From the NCBI GenBank assembly GCA_028456385.1, contig JALNQF010000426.1, positions 1 through 31,374 of the forward strand: a stretch of 31,374 bases of DNA, given 5' to 3'. Origin of the DNA: Ophiosphaerella korrae. Lineage: Eukaryota > Ascomycota > Dothideomycetes > Pleosporales > Phaeosphaeriaceae. This document shows positions 22,666 through 31,374 of the stretch, piece after piece. The translations under genes were made by a program, and so were the position numbers. Every line of letters starts with the position of its first letter. The first letter of the stretch is position 1. The notes beneath the pieces were generated by a model that saw only the letters and a program-made list of their open reading frames with translations, made no database searches and was not told the origin of the DNA.

Positions 22666-22810
22666 CGGCTCAACCTCGGCTCAATACGCTCACGCTTGCA
22701 CCGCCTCAACTCACGCTCTACTCTCCCCAGACCTCGTCTCTCCACAGAGCTCCTCTCTTCTCGGAGCGTTTCTTCTCGGAGCCCTTCTCTCCACAGAGCT
22801 TGATTCTCCT
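22666..22810. repeat. Short-motif repeats next to pogo element 2
   Basis: Several motifs occur twice: CGGCTCAA, CTCACGCT, TCTCCACAGAGCT (22739-22751 and 22789-22801) and CTTCTCGGAGC. The inner part may still belong to the transposon terminus. No gene seen; a short plus-strand frame here is R/S/L-rich and not convincing. Confidence 0.5.
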
Positions 22811-22968
22811 ATAAGAGAACACTCAGGAGCCCGTTCCTCAAAGACCGTTGCGGCTAGTCTAGTTACTGCCTAAGGCCTACCGGTTTACTAGACGAGCATT
22901 TCTCCGCCAAACTTGTCATCTTCCAGCCCAAGGCTTTTCGCAAAAGGATAGTCTGCTTGGCAACGATA

Positions 22969-24305
22969 ATGGGCGCATTCTTTTTTATCCTCGCAAAAGG
23001 TCTAATCTCCATTCATCTTTGGAACCTGAACGCAGAGTTTGACAGTGCCGCAGGAACGATATACTTAGGCTATCGTCACTCAGATGCATACGACGCGGAC
23101 TGCTTGGAACTTTTCTCTCAAGTTTTAAACGGGGTCCTAAAAGGTAAGCTGAGGACAAAACTTCGCTGCGGGTAAGGATAATTGAACGCCCTAGAGATTC
23201 CACATTCGATGCTCTGTATGAAAGCCTTCGAGTGAAATGGCAGCTGCCATACGACACCTTCTATCCTTTCGGCGACCGTCGTGGAGCGGGCATTGAGACT
23301 GTTTGGACCTTCGACCTGGACAACGACATGCTTCTCTTCAGCAAAAGGGATTGTGGCGGCCGCCTAGCTCTTCCACTTGTTCGCCAGCGCCCTATTACCC
23401 TTGGTGACTTTGAACCGCTTGAGCCGCCAAGTCAGCCGATTCTAAGCTTAGGAGATAATTTTATGCTTATGCCGCCATACTGGGAACCCAAACTCCACGT
23501 ACCTAAAAGGAACAAAGCTTTTCTCTCCCGTATATTAAACGATTTCGGTTATCAGTGGCGGCACATCCTTCGGAGTCGATACAACGACCTCACCTTCCGT
23601 AAACTGGCCCGAGCCGTTATCCGAATAGCAACTCTAGACTTCAATATCGTAGAGATTACGAAACCTCGACACGGTCAAACATCAGGGCCAATAGTGTGGA
23701 TAGACTCTCTACCGGAATGGGATCCTTTTGATAGTCATTTTACCCGAGTTGCTCAACTATGGGTTGCAATGTCTCAAGATCTAGAAGAAGGTCTTTCACT
23801 AGTTCGGCGTCACATCTCCACGAAAATTGGAAATGTACCGAATTCATATCCACGATCCGCGGACATTGTGGACACATACTTAATTCTATCAGTAAGGCAT
23901 ATTATCTTATGCCGCGCCGGTAGAGACAAGGTAGAATGGACACAACCAGAGCCCTGCTTCAATGGGGTAGATAGTCTCTCAGATCAGGCACTGGACATGC
24001 TCCTCTCCGCGACTTCTACAAGTCCGTACCAAACACCAATCCATAATCTCCCCACAGAGATCCAAAACAAAATCATCAAATACACGTCTCAAGGTTCTGT
24101 AGAAGCAGCTAGGATGGGCTGTATTTTAGGGCTTGGCTTACCCTTTTTATGGAAAGATGGTGACTTGCCGCTAGAGAGAGAGGAAGCCCATAGAAACCGG
24201 AGCGAGATCACTCCAGCCGAGTCGCAACTCTGGTTCGATGGTTACATGAGTGGAATTTCATACAAAGGAAATCGACATCTAGACGTCAGAACATTCAGCG
24301 ACTAG
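22969..24305 (+). CDS. Conserved fungal protein of unknown function with F-box-like C-terminal motif
   Basis: Two exons are proposed: 22969-23143 and 23197-24305, giving ~427 residues. Exon 1 starts at ATG 22969 and reads LWNLNAEFDSAAGTIYLGYR. Intron 23144-23196 (53 bp, GTAAGC...TAGAG) restores phase, joining VLK to DSTFDALYESLRVKWQLPYD. The 5' and 3' splice sites are good but the branch site is weak. Without the intron the reading frame is broken, so a frameshifted pseudogene is the alternative. Exon 2 is rich in W, P and aromatic residues. Near its end is IHNLPTEIQNKIIKYTS, an F-box-like LPxEIQ helix. A frame starting with GTG at 23232 is only part of exon 2. I recognise the style of lineage-specific fungal proteins but no function. 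Upstream exons cannot be excluded. Confidence 0.65.
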
Positions 24306-24309
24306 GGAT

Positions 24310-24444
24310 CATGATCGAATTGAGGCATGCTAGGGCGAGAATCTGCGCAATTCTTGTGAATACCGGCGCAGAGGATGAACTTGAAGAAGGAAAATATCTG
24401 TTACCAATATCCTTACGCTTCGAGAGTCAAACTCTGCTTGGATA
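24310..24444 (+). CDS. Small open frame after the unknown-function gene (doubtful)
   Basis: ATG at 24310, 44 codons (MIELRHARARICAILVNTGA at the start), four bases after the stop of the previous gene. It might be a 3' exon of that gene, a former C-terminus cut off by a stop, or chance. No splice pair that would join them is obvious. Confidence 0.2.
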
Positions 24445-24496
24445 GGCATGATTTGCTATAGGCACTTGGCCTGATTATTGAGCACTTTGAAATTCA

Positions 24497-24502
24497 AATA
24501 AA
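24497..24502 (+). terminator. Possible polyadenylation signal
   Basis: AATAAA about 190 bases after the stop of the 22969-24305 gene, in the convergent intergenic stretch before the next gene. Confidence 0.35.
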
Positions 24503-24720
24503 GCAGACCGTTTACTTAATGTTGCATTCAAAAACACTGCGCAATAACAAAACAAAAACTATCTATAGCACGTCCACCATAACTAACCGAGCCCTATCAA
24601 AACAAACTTGTCCTTCTGAACTCCCATAACTAACGCCAGCATCATACACTTCACCCTACGCTCCGTACCACCCTTACCACCAAACTGGTCGTCTCCTGCT
24701 CATCAACTGCATGGAGTAAA

Positions 24721-25563
24721 TTAGACAAATGGGAGCGGATTCTGCTTCAGATACCGCGCCCATTGGGTAATAGTATGTACGTCCGTACGCAATTGCATCC
24801 TCTGAGTTAGCGGTGTGAGAGTGCCGCGATCCGCCCTATATATCTTAATCTCCATTCCGATATGGACGATTCCATAGACCTGTTTGGAATCATTTTCAGA
24901 GTTGAAAGTGTGGTTTCCTAACTGATCTTCGGTAGCTGTCCAAGACTGGCCAAGCTTCTTGCTCTCAACGAGACAGAATTCATACGCGTATAGACTTCCC
25001 CCGGGGCGGGACGAGATTTTGAAGATAGTCGAGTCCGGTTTCGTGTTAACGTTGGTCTCCTCTTGAGTGACGTCAAACCCTTCACTGGTTGGAAACAGCT
25101 CCCTCAGAATGCTGTTAAGTACTCTTCGGTACAAGGCCTCCGGTGAGTTGGGCGTCTTTTCGACAACCCCCATATGAGCAATAATATGGGGATGATCGAG
25201 ATATGTTTGAGGCGGAGGAGGATTTGGGTCTTGAAGCACAGCTCTTCGTGTTCGCTGATTGAGCCTTGGAAAGTGAGCGCCGTTCATAATGAATATAACC
25301 CTGTCTAGGCTCTTACCATTGTGGCCAAGTTTTAGAGTTGTCGCGAGCCCACTGGTCCTGAGATTCTGTCAGTCGACTATCTTTATTGGTAAAGTCTGGG
25401 ACCTACGTACCCCTGGTTGATCCTCGAAACCTGGCGGAATAGTATATTGGGACTGTTGGGTAGTGACATTGACGTAGTATACTTGGCCAGCCGCATTTGC
25501 ATGTTGGTACCACGTATTACCGTAAAGATATCCTAATTGATAAGCTGATGATGCTGCAGCCAT
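24721..25563 (-). CDS. WW-domain / PD-(D/E)XK nuclease-like protein (three exons)
   Basis: Exons 25563-25411, 25357-25317 and 25264-24721 give 245 residues. Intron 1 (25410-25358, 53 bp) has GTACGT, branch CTGAC and CAG. Intron 2 (25316-25265, 52 bp) has GTAAGA, branch-like CTCAC and AAG. Phases join exactly. Residues 17-46 form a WW-type domain: W18, YYVN at 29-32, the second aromatic Y40, PPGF at 43-46. Residues ~100-235 carry a PD-(D/E)XK pattern: KPD with D142, then E165-S-K167, then Q179; secondary structure order (VYGIVHIGMEIKIYRA) fits. WW domains bind proline-rich partners; the nuclease fold suggests DNA cleavage or a degenerate relative. The start has a CT-rich leader and good context (GCCATGG). 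Partner and pathway unknown. Confidence 0.75.
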
Positions 25564-25687
25564 GGCTTTGGTGTTCGATGAAAGGAGAGGAAGTTTAAAG
25601 AAAGACTTATGATCCGCGCTGTGTTAGGCTGGGTGATTTTTTTTTGAGATTGGATGGTAAACGAAAAGGATATTGTGCAGTTGATAC

Positions 25688-25707
25688 ATATATATATATG
25701 TGTGTGT
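25688..25707. repeat. TA/TG microsatellite
   Basis: Run of TA units passing into TG units, about 130 bases upstream of the WW gene start. Confidence 0.85.
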
Positions 25708-26728
25708 ATTCAATGTCGGATGGTGACCTTCGACAACTTATTATGGTTACTAAAAACACCAATATGGAAATGTAACAAAATTCTAGAAGCGCTTAAATTG
25801 ATTGGAATATAGATCTCTCCCTAGAAACTTTCGGCGGCTCCTAAAATAATGTGGCGCTTAATTGATTCCAGGTCGGTTCGACGAGCTTTCTCCAAGCTCC
25901 TTATGGCACAGCACCCCGAATCCCATCCCCGGCGGTAATATCATCGCTGAAAGAGTGTCCATACTACGAAACATGAGGTTTAGTGCCTACAGACGTCTGC
26001 CGTCTTTGAGATGGTAGCACTTCACTCGACACGCGCGGCTGCGAGATAACACTGCGATGCGGAACCCAGCGGTAGCGTCTCGTTGGAACCCTCGCATGAA
26101 CTTGATCGGAGATGGAGGGGCGGCAAATTTTGCACGAAATGGCGGTGCATGCTCCGCTTGACGCTGAACATCGGTGATGATGATACACGCACCACCTAAA
26201 TTTCTGTTGTGGTGTGGAATCAACGTGTCTTGGCGGCTCTCATTGGCCAAGGTAACGCGCAATGAAACTCCTAAGGCTGCAAGGTTTCCGCACGCGGCGG
26301 TTAAATTGCTTGAAGTCCTCGAAAGACTGCCAATGCACTCATTAAGCGCTTTGTCGGACTGGGGTCCGAAAATGGGACCGGTCAGTCTTGAGATTTTCGC
26401 AGCCCTGTGAGCTGTTAGGACCCAAATTCAGGCCCTCATCATGCTGGCTCATGGCGAGCTGAGTGCTGCCCAGCCACGGCTCAAATTGCTTACTCATAGC
26501 TCACGTTACACCCTTGCGTAACTCACGTCTCAAAACAGAAATGGACTTTATGTTAGGGCACTTTGTCCCCGTATATCTCTGGCTATAAATGTGCGGAGCG
26601 TAATGCGACAACCTCTGCGGCGCTAATAGGCTTATACCCTTGCTTCATTTGTTGCTTTACGGTGTTATTCCTGTCCAGCCAGGCGGCTAAGTTGGCCAAT
26701 CGCGAATAGATATATAGCGCCACCCTTT

Positions 26729-26742
26729 GGGGGGGGGGGGGG
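26729..26742. repeat. Poly-G tract (14 G)
   Basis: Fourteen consecutive G on the plus strand, inside a gene-free stretch. Length may be affected by sequencing error. Confidence 0.85.
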
Positions 26743-27885
26743 TGTGCGAAAATGGACCCCTTAGGATATTCAATTGAAATATATCTAGTAGTGGAATGCG
26801 AGATTGCTTGAACAGACAGTGTTGCAGTACTTGGCCGCAACAGAGAGACTATAGGGAGTAGAAGTATGCATTAGAGCAACGTTAAATATGATTAGTGCAG
26901 ATATTTATACTACTTAAAGCGCAGCAGCAGAGTCACACAGTGCCTAATGAGACGGTGCCGTGGACGTCATGAGCATGTCTCTGCCAGTGCATCTTTTTGT
27001 CCAGGTCGACCTGGCAGAGATTACATTTAACAGGCTCTTCATTCCTAATATTCGCTAGGTGCTTTCTCTTAAAATGTTTGCTAAGGTCGCCTGAGGTGTA
27101 AAACGAGTATGTACGCTGTTCTGTCGGCAGTTTCTTGTTACCCAGGCAAACGAAACATATCCTTGGCCTTGTCTCCTTGTACACCGACACTTTGGCTGCT
27201 TCTAGCGCTTCTTCATCAGGATCTAGCTGGAAAGCATTTTCGCTCTTGCCCAGCGGCGTGATGCAATTTTTCGGTCGGGGATGCATCCCACCCTCCTCGA
27301 TCCCGCAATACAGCGTGACAGTGCCGATAGCTCTATTGCGCCTGCGCACCTCTTCGTCTAGAATAGTACCCGGCTGGGACAGGACGGCGTCGGACAGTTC
27401 CTTTTGAGCTGGGAGCATGGTATCGTTAACCACCTCAACGTCATCCTTCATTTTGGTGCCAGCAAGCTGCTGCTCGACATCACGTACAGGCTGTTCATAC
27501 TCCCAGCGTTCCTTGATATCCTGAAGAAGGGCATGCCGCTGGCGCCGTCTCTCCTGGTTGATCTTACGGTTGAGGTCCTGATACTTTGGATGTTTTGTTG
27601 CATTTTTCATGGCATGTTTAAGCCGGTCTCGTCGATCGAGCAAGGCACGCACCGTAGGATGATTGTTCACCGATGCAGATTGTTCTTGGGTGAGCCGGCG
27701 TGGCCGACGATGGTCGATCGAACGACTCATGGTACAAGCCGCCCGCATCAGCGCCTCCTGGGGCTGAACACCTCGCACGACAGCCTGCGTGTTAACCGTG
27801 ATGCGTCGTGAGAGGTAGTGCTTTAAGAACGTCCCTATGCTGGCATGCCCCATTATCAGGTTCTGCATCGCCTCGCTGACGTTGC

Positions 27886-27937
27886 CTGTGTATTATGTTA
27901 GCTCTGCCGCCTGTTTATGACGGCTCGCAGAGCTTAC
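27886..27937 (-). other. Intron 3 of the DUF3435 relic
   Basis: GTAAGC...ACACAG, 52 bp, branch GCTAAC. Splicing joins FNKN to GNVSEAMQNLIMGHAS. Confidence 0.85.
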
Positions 27938-28996
27938 CATTTTTATTAAAGGCCTTCCCTCCTGCATATCTTAGTAAGTAGGGACGGGTGACTTGCGCGA
28001 AGCCCGTAATTTGCCCTAGAGCTCTAATCTAGGGCAGTAGAGTGGAGTATGGAAGGGGCTCGTTAGGAGAAACAATCCAGCCATCTGGGGTCCTCAGAGC
28101 TTTCCGAAACACAGGGATATCGTCTAATTTTTTATTTAGGCGTAATAGTAGCTCGTTGCGGCCTGGCTTAATATAGAGCCTACTTAATTCCTCTTAGGAT
28201 GTTAGGTTGTATGCTGCAAAAGCCTGATTATGGAAAAGCATCCTGAGGAGGAAAACATGTGGACTGAAGATAAGACACTCGTTAAAGATAATTTCAGGAA
28301 GAGGGGAAGTATTCCTTATTATTACGTTAGCAATCCCAATAGTTTCAGGAGTTTTAAGTAGAAGTAAAAAGTTAAGAGACTTATATATCTTTGATCCCAA
28401 GGAACTCTATCGTAAATTCGAATGTAAACTCTAGTAATACTCGATGAGGGCCGCCCTCTGGATCCCGGAGCAGCGTAACCTGGATATGCCGATAGCAGAG
28501 ACTAAGAAGAGCTTGTGGCCGGTTTGCCGTGAAACCACCAAGCTGTAGATAGAGCTGGGCTTGTATCCTATAGCGCCCGTGGGGATATCTCTTTTTGGTC
28601 GTTACCAGGTTCGTTTGTAGCACCAAGGTCTGATCCTCCACGTACATGCAGGCCTTATCCCGGCCTATCTTCTTAAGAAGGTGCTTTTTTGCTAGCTTTC
28701 TCAACACCTACCTATTGGATTAGACTAGACACGTATATAGCCTTAAACTAGACGTTCTCACCTTATGCATGCTCCGATTCATCTTCCCATCCAGCTTAAC
28801 ACCAGTTGCTCTTTCATGCACCAAGCGGAAAACCTTCTAGTACGTCCCAAGGGAGCTAGCATACTTAGTCCCTCGGCGTTTCCTTCCTCCTTTCCCGTGG
28901 CGCTGATTGAGTAACCAGTCAAAGAACGTGTATAGAGAGCCAACGGACACGGTCGCAAAGGAACGGAAATGGTCTTTCCTAAGGTAGATCCAACAT

Positions 28997-29060
28997 CTAT
29001 GCCTTGTTAGTTGCATGTGTTATGGTGCGGGTTGCAAGGGAGTATGAGACTAGAACCTAC
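28997..29060 (-). other. Intron 1 of the DUF3435 relic
   Basis: GTAGGT...CATAG, 64 bp, with branch site ACTAAC 13 bases before the end. Splicing here joins QWN to CWIYLRKDHF with a split codon TA|A, a stop where the family context suggests Q (CAA). Confidence 0.75.
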
Positions 29061-29365
29061 TAGTTCCACTGATCTTCCATACGATCAAGCAGGCGAGTGC
29101 TGCTATCCTTGTAGTCTTCTTTCGTATACTCTTGTTCGTTAAATGATTCCAGCTGTTGGAGGTAATGCTCAGGCGAATGGTCTTCGCCAGGGGAGAGCCA
29201 CGTCTTATCCTCAATGCCTTCACATTGCTTATCATCCTCACCATCCTTGTCGGCATACGTGTCGACGTCTGTCAGATCTGTATCTGAACCCACACTATCG
29301 TCCACATCGGAGCCGGCATATTCGCTCTCGTCTAAGAGGTCACTGGCCGGTGAGCGTCGTTGCAT

Positions 29366-29841
29366 GCTAGGAGAGGCCGGCGAAAGGAGGGGTTAGTGGT
29401 TAGAGAAGCTGACTAGGTTGAACGACAAGAAAGATAACCCGTAGGGAGCAAAAGAGGAGGGAAAATTGAAGGTGTTCCTTATGTGTGAGTCTAAGGACCG
29501 AGAGGATGGGGGGAGGAAAGAGCCTTAAATATGCTACTGACCAGGCGGTCTCAGTAAGGGCTGACATGATACTGGCGGCAAGAGTAGAGCGCGAAAAGGG
29601 ACAGAAAATGGACTCGAGGATGGCTTATTCTATCCCCCTAGACTGGCAGCGGCTACGCTAGCTAAGATAGGGAACCCGGAAGGTACGTGCGCTCTAGTGG
29701 GCGGCCGAGCTTATAAGGTGGTTTCGCGGCAAGTTAGCCTCTAAAAACGGCGCACCAAGCTTCTAGAATTAGTAGCCTACTCGCTATTAGATTGTTTAAG
29801 ATAGTAATAATATTTATTAAGTTTATATATATATATATATA
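29366..29841. other. Upstream region of the DUF3435 relic; edge of the normal-composition island
   Basis: About 400 bp of normal composition, CT-rich (minus strand) just before the ATG. Composition falls abruptly to AT-rich at about 29770-29820, ending in a (TA)n run (29824-29841) that received the Tc1-like element. No gene seen. If the recombinase once headed a Starship, the element's terminus should lie in this stretch. Confidence 0.5.
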
Positions 29842-30400
29842 CGGTAGGGTAACACAAAACAAAAGATTAAAAAAAAGTTATAGTTTTTAACTAGTAATAA
29901 CTCTACAAATAAAAAGCTAAAAATATAAGCGAATATAAATCTCAAAGAAATTATTAAGGACTTTATTTTAGTAAACTACGAATTTTAATTACTAAGCAAA
30001 TAGAAGCTAGGATTTAAACTATTTAGAGGACGTTTTTTTTTATAAAATTCAACCTAATAGAACTTTTTTATTAGCGTATAAAATTCTATTTTTATTTTAT
30101 CTAGGGTTTATTAGCCTACTAGAGATTTTATTACTAAATTTTTATAGAATATTTATTATCTACTTATTTAGTTATTTTAAATAGAGAAATGTAATAACTT
30201 TATTATATAAGCTAAACTTACTAAATAGACTACTAATTTATTAGTCTATTAAGGATAAAATAACTTCTAATCTTATTTTTTCTATATCTTCTCTAAATCC
30301 TTAATAACTAACAATAAACTTCTTAAAATTTAAACCTAAAGTTAACTTACTTTAATCTTCTAATATAATTCTTTTTACTATTACTACTACTTTTAATAGA
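29842..30400 (+). mobile_element. Tc1-like element 5' end, second copy (fragment)
   Basis: Begins CGGTAGGGTAACACAAAAC after TA (29840-29841). It aligns along ~540 bp with the complement of 1091-~590: GTTATAGTTTTT, AATAACTCTAC, TTTAGAGGACGTTTTTTT, TATCTTCTCTAAATCCTTAA and AAAGTTAAC occur in the same order. Similarity is lost about where the transposase frame starts in the first copy, so only the 5' leader is shared. RIP-mutated. Confidence 0.75.
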
Positions 30401-31374
30401 TAGTGTATATCTATTAATAATACTACAAAGCGAATTAGTAAAAAAAATAGTTATTTACACTCTATTAGCTAAGTAATAGGAAAGTATATTACTAGTATAG
30501 TAGAGTATTATAAAGACACTAATAGTAAGAAAAGAGAGTAAGTAGTTACTAAGAAAGTATAAGTACTAAGGGCTTATAAAGAAGAGCTATAAAAGAGAAG
30601 ATAAGAGAAGTAAGAATAGGGGAGATATAGTAGAGTAGCTAATAGGCCCTTAGGTTATAGGATATAATCTATAGGAGTATAAATAATATTTAGAGTTAGT
30701 TTAGCTAATAAAGTTTAGGTTTACTAAGACTAATAAGCCCTTAGGCTCTAAATCTATATTAGGTATATAACCCTATAATAAATAGTAACTAACGTAAAAC
30801 TTAAACCTATAACCTTAGCCTTAGGAGCGCTAGCTTACGCACTATTACGTAAGGTATAAGAATAGGTATAGGAATAGGTATATATATAAAACTTAGGATA
30901 AGCTAACTTATTTTATATAAGAATAGGTATAGTATAAGTATAAGTATAAAAATAGGAATACGCTATAAATATATAGAGCCTAAGACCTAAAGAGCTATAA
31001 GTAGTATAAAAGGCTAGTAGTGTAACTAGCTAAAAATAAAAAGAAGCTAATAAGAAATATTAGAGAAGCTTTTAATAAGCCCTTAGGCACCTAATAAATA
31101 AGCTAGTAGAAGTATAGATAATAGGAATATTAAAATATAAAAATAACTAGTAAGAAAATAGTAAGGATAGAAAAGGATAACAAGTAGTGTAGTAAGAAGA
31201 AATAGCCTAGTAGTAGTGAGTAGTATACTACAATTATAAACAAATAATATATAAAGAGAGTAGTAAAAGAAAGAATATTATTAAGTAATTTTAAGCTTAT
31301 AAGGTAGACTTTACGTAAGATAACTTAATAAGGTAGTTTTAATAATTAACTAAAAAGAGTAAATAGTAGATAAA
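30400..31374 (+). pseudogene. RIP-degraded reading frame of unknown type (cut by window edge)
   Basis: One plus-strand frame from ~30400 to the window end is interrupted only by TAA/TAG, apart from a single TGA near 31219. Reading those as mutated Q codons gives a Q/K-rich protein with segments such as NSKKRE, RVANRPLGY, TLALGALAYALLRK and YYNYKQIIYKESSKRK. The last could be a ruined zinc knuckle, since RIP turns C and H into Y. The motif AGCCCTTAGGC recurs (30735, 31076, variant at 30645). A gag or ORF1 of a retroelement, or a different ORF of the Tc1-like element, are both possible. Confidence 0.35.

Larger units (their letters stand above)
20480..22710 (-). mobile_element. Second pogo-type DNA transposon, mutated except at its right end
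   Basis: A minus-strand transposase lies between inverted repeats at about 20546-20610 (left) and 22603-22665 (right). Aligning the left repeat with the complement of the right, nearly every difference is C to T or G to A in the left copy, so the left is a RIP-mutated version of the pristine right one. Homology seems to continue outward to ~20480 and ~22710, but I could not fix the outer tips or a TA duplication. From ~22250 rightwards the DNA regains normal composition. Confidence 0.8.
25564..26932. other. Intergenic region without a convincing gene
   Basis: Normal composition. It begins with the CT-rich leader of the WW gene (minus strand). It contains a TA/TG microsatellite (25688-25707), a 14-G run (26729-26742) and several overlapping short frames on both strands (25964-26410, 26583-26840). 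None of these has domain-like sequence, splice partners or clear coding character. The 3' end of the DUF3435 relic closes it. Confidence 0.6.
26933..29365 (-). pseudogene. DUF3435 captain-like tyrosine recombinase with C2H2 fingers (inactivated)
   Basis: Four exons: 29365-29061, 28996-28762, 28707-27938, 27885-26933. Introns of 64, 54 and 52 bp have GT-AG ends and branch sites (CTAAC in the first and third). Exons 1 and 2 sum to 180 codons; about 753 residues in total. Order: acidic D/E-rich N-terminus ending DYKDSSTRLLDRMEDQW; SAM-like core-binding region (GSLYTFFDWLLNQR); catalytic domain with R box (ANRPQALLSLCYRH), then RPYLLRYAGGKAF and MGHASIGTFLKHYL (R...YxxR...H...Y pattern); C-terminal Cys/His fingers (CFVC...HFKRKH; CNLC...HAHDVH). 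Broken by TAA across the first splice junction, TAG at 28839-28837, a one-base insertion near 28381-28395, TAA at 28196-28194 and TAG at 28031-28029. DUF3435 enzymes mobilise Starship elements, but not every DUF3435 gene is a captain. Confidence 0.85.

Noticed and set aside
22573..22803. Plus-strand 76-codon frame
   Set aside because: It overlaps the transposon terminus and transposase start on the other strand and consists of repeats rich in R, S and L; no domain or splice context.
22985..23257. Minus-strand 90-codon frame
   Set aside because: Shadow of the first exon and intron of the plus-strand unknown-function gene.
25265..25287. ATG at 25287 as start of the nuclease-like gene
   Set aside because: It lies within intron 2; splicing to the WW exons gives a better protein with matching phases.
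25964..26410. Overlapping frames of 74, 91 and 78 codons on both strands
   Set aside because: Mutually overlapping, no recognisable motif and no splice partners; chance frames in normal-composition DNA.
26583..26840. Minus-strand 85-codon frame
   Set aside because: Runs through the poly-G tract and has no domain-like sequence.
27135..27811. Plus-strand frames of 90 and 135 codons
   Set aside because: Antisense shadows of the fourth exon of the DUF3435 relic, which has clear family motifs.
29050..29396. Extra frames on both strands around the DUF3435 N-terminus
   Set aside because: Shadows of the acidic first exon.
1091..29842. Composite transposon bounded by the two Tc1-like ends
   Set aside because: Both copies have their bodies pointing outward from the interval and only 5' ends face inward; with differing content they look like independent insertions.
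1..31374. tRNA or rRNA genes
   Set aside because: No cloverleaf boxes or conserved rRNA segments recognised by eye on either strand.

Overview
The window looks like part of a filamentous ascomycete (Pezizomycotina) chromosome with strong repeat-induced point mutation (RIP). About 1-22.25 kb and 29.77-31.37 kb are very AT-rich, poor in CA and TG and rich in TA. Every transposon reading frame there is riddled with TAA/TAG, the signature of C-to-T changes (CA to TA) on both strands. Between them lies a ~7.5 kb island of ordinary composition with fungal-style genes carrying ~50-65 bp GT-AG introns. I cannot name the species.

Left repeat block (1-22.7 kb): a stack of nested elements. A Tc1/mariner-like element (1-1091, 5' end inward, transposase cut by the window edge) sits in a plus-strand Ty3/gypsy copy A (1094-3713, integrase, chromodomain, LTR). 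A second plus-strand LTR B (3748-4203) follows. Then comes a heavily mutated minus-strand gypsy copy C (4204-6362 plus 13390-18142). It is split by a complete, younger minus-strand gypsy D (6363-13384; 424-bp LTRs, 5-bp duplication AGAGG). C also holds a 164-bp insertion (15357-15520) that is not RIP-mutated. Downstream are a complete Fot1/Pot2-type pogo element (18319-20167, ~72-bp inverted repeats) and a second pogo-type element on the minus strand (~20.5-22.7 kb). The right ~400 bp of that second element escaped mutation while its left end is fully mutated.

Gene island (22.8-29.8 kb): a plus-strand conserved fungal gene of unknown function with an F-box-like tail (22969-24305, one probable intron); a minus-strand three-exon gene joining a WW-type domain to a PD-(D/E)XK nuclease-like domain (25563-24721); about 1.4 kb without a convincing gene; and a four-exon minus-strand DUF3435 gene (29365-26933). 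The last is a captain-like tyrosine recombinase with C-terminal C2H2 fingers, dead through four in-frame stops and one frameshift. Captain genes of Starship elements lie at the 5' edge and point inward, so this relic raises the possibility that the island and the DNA to its left are remains of a Starship whose edge is near 29.4-29.8 kb. That is a hypothesis only.

Right block: a second copy of the Tc1-like 5' end (29842-~30400, inserted in a TA run), then ~970 bp of RIP-mutated DNA holding one long glutamine-type frame of unknown identity. All boundaries and domain calls come from reading the sequence by eye; no searches were run.
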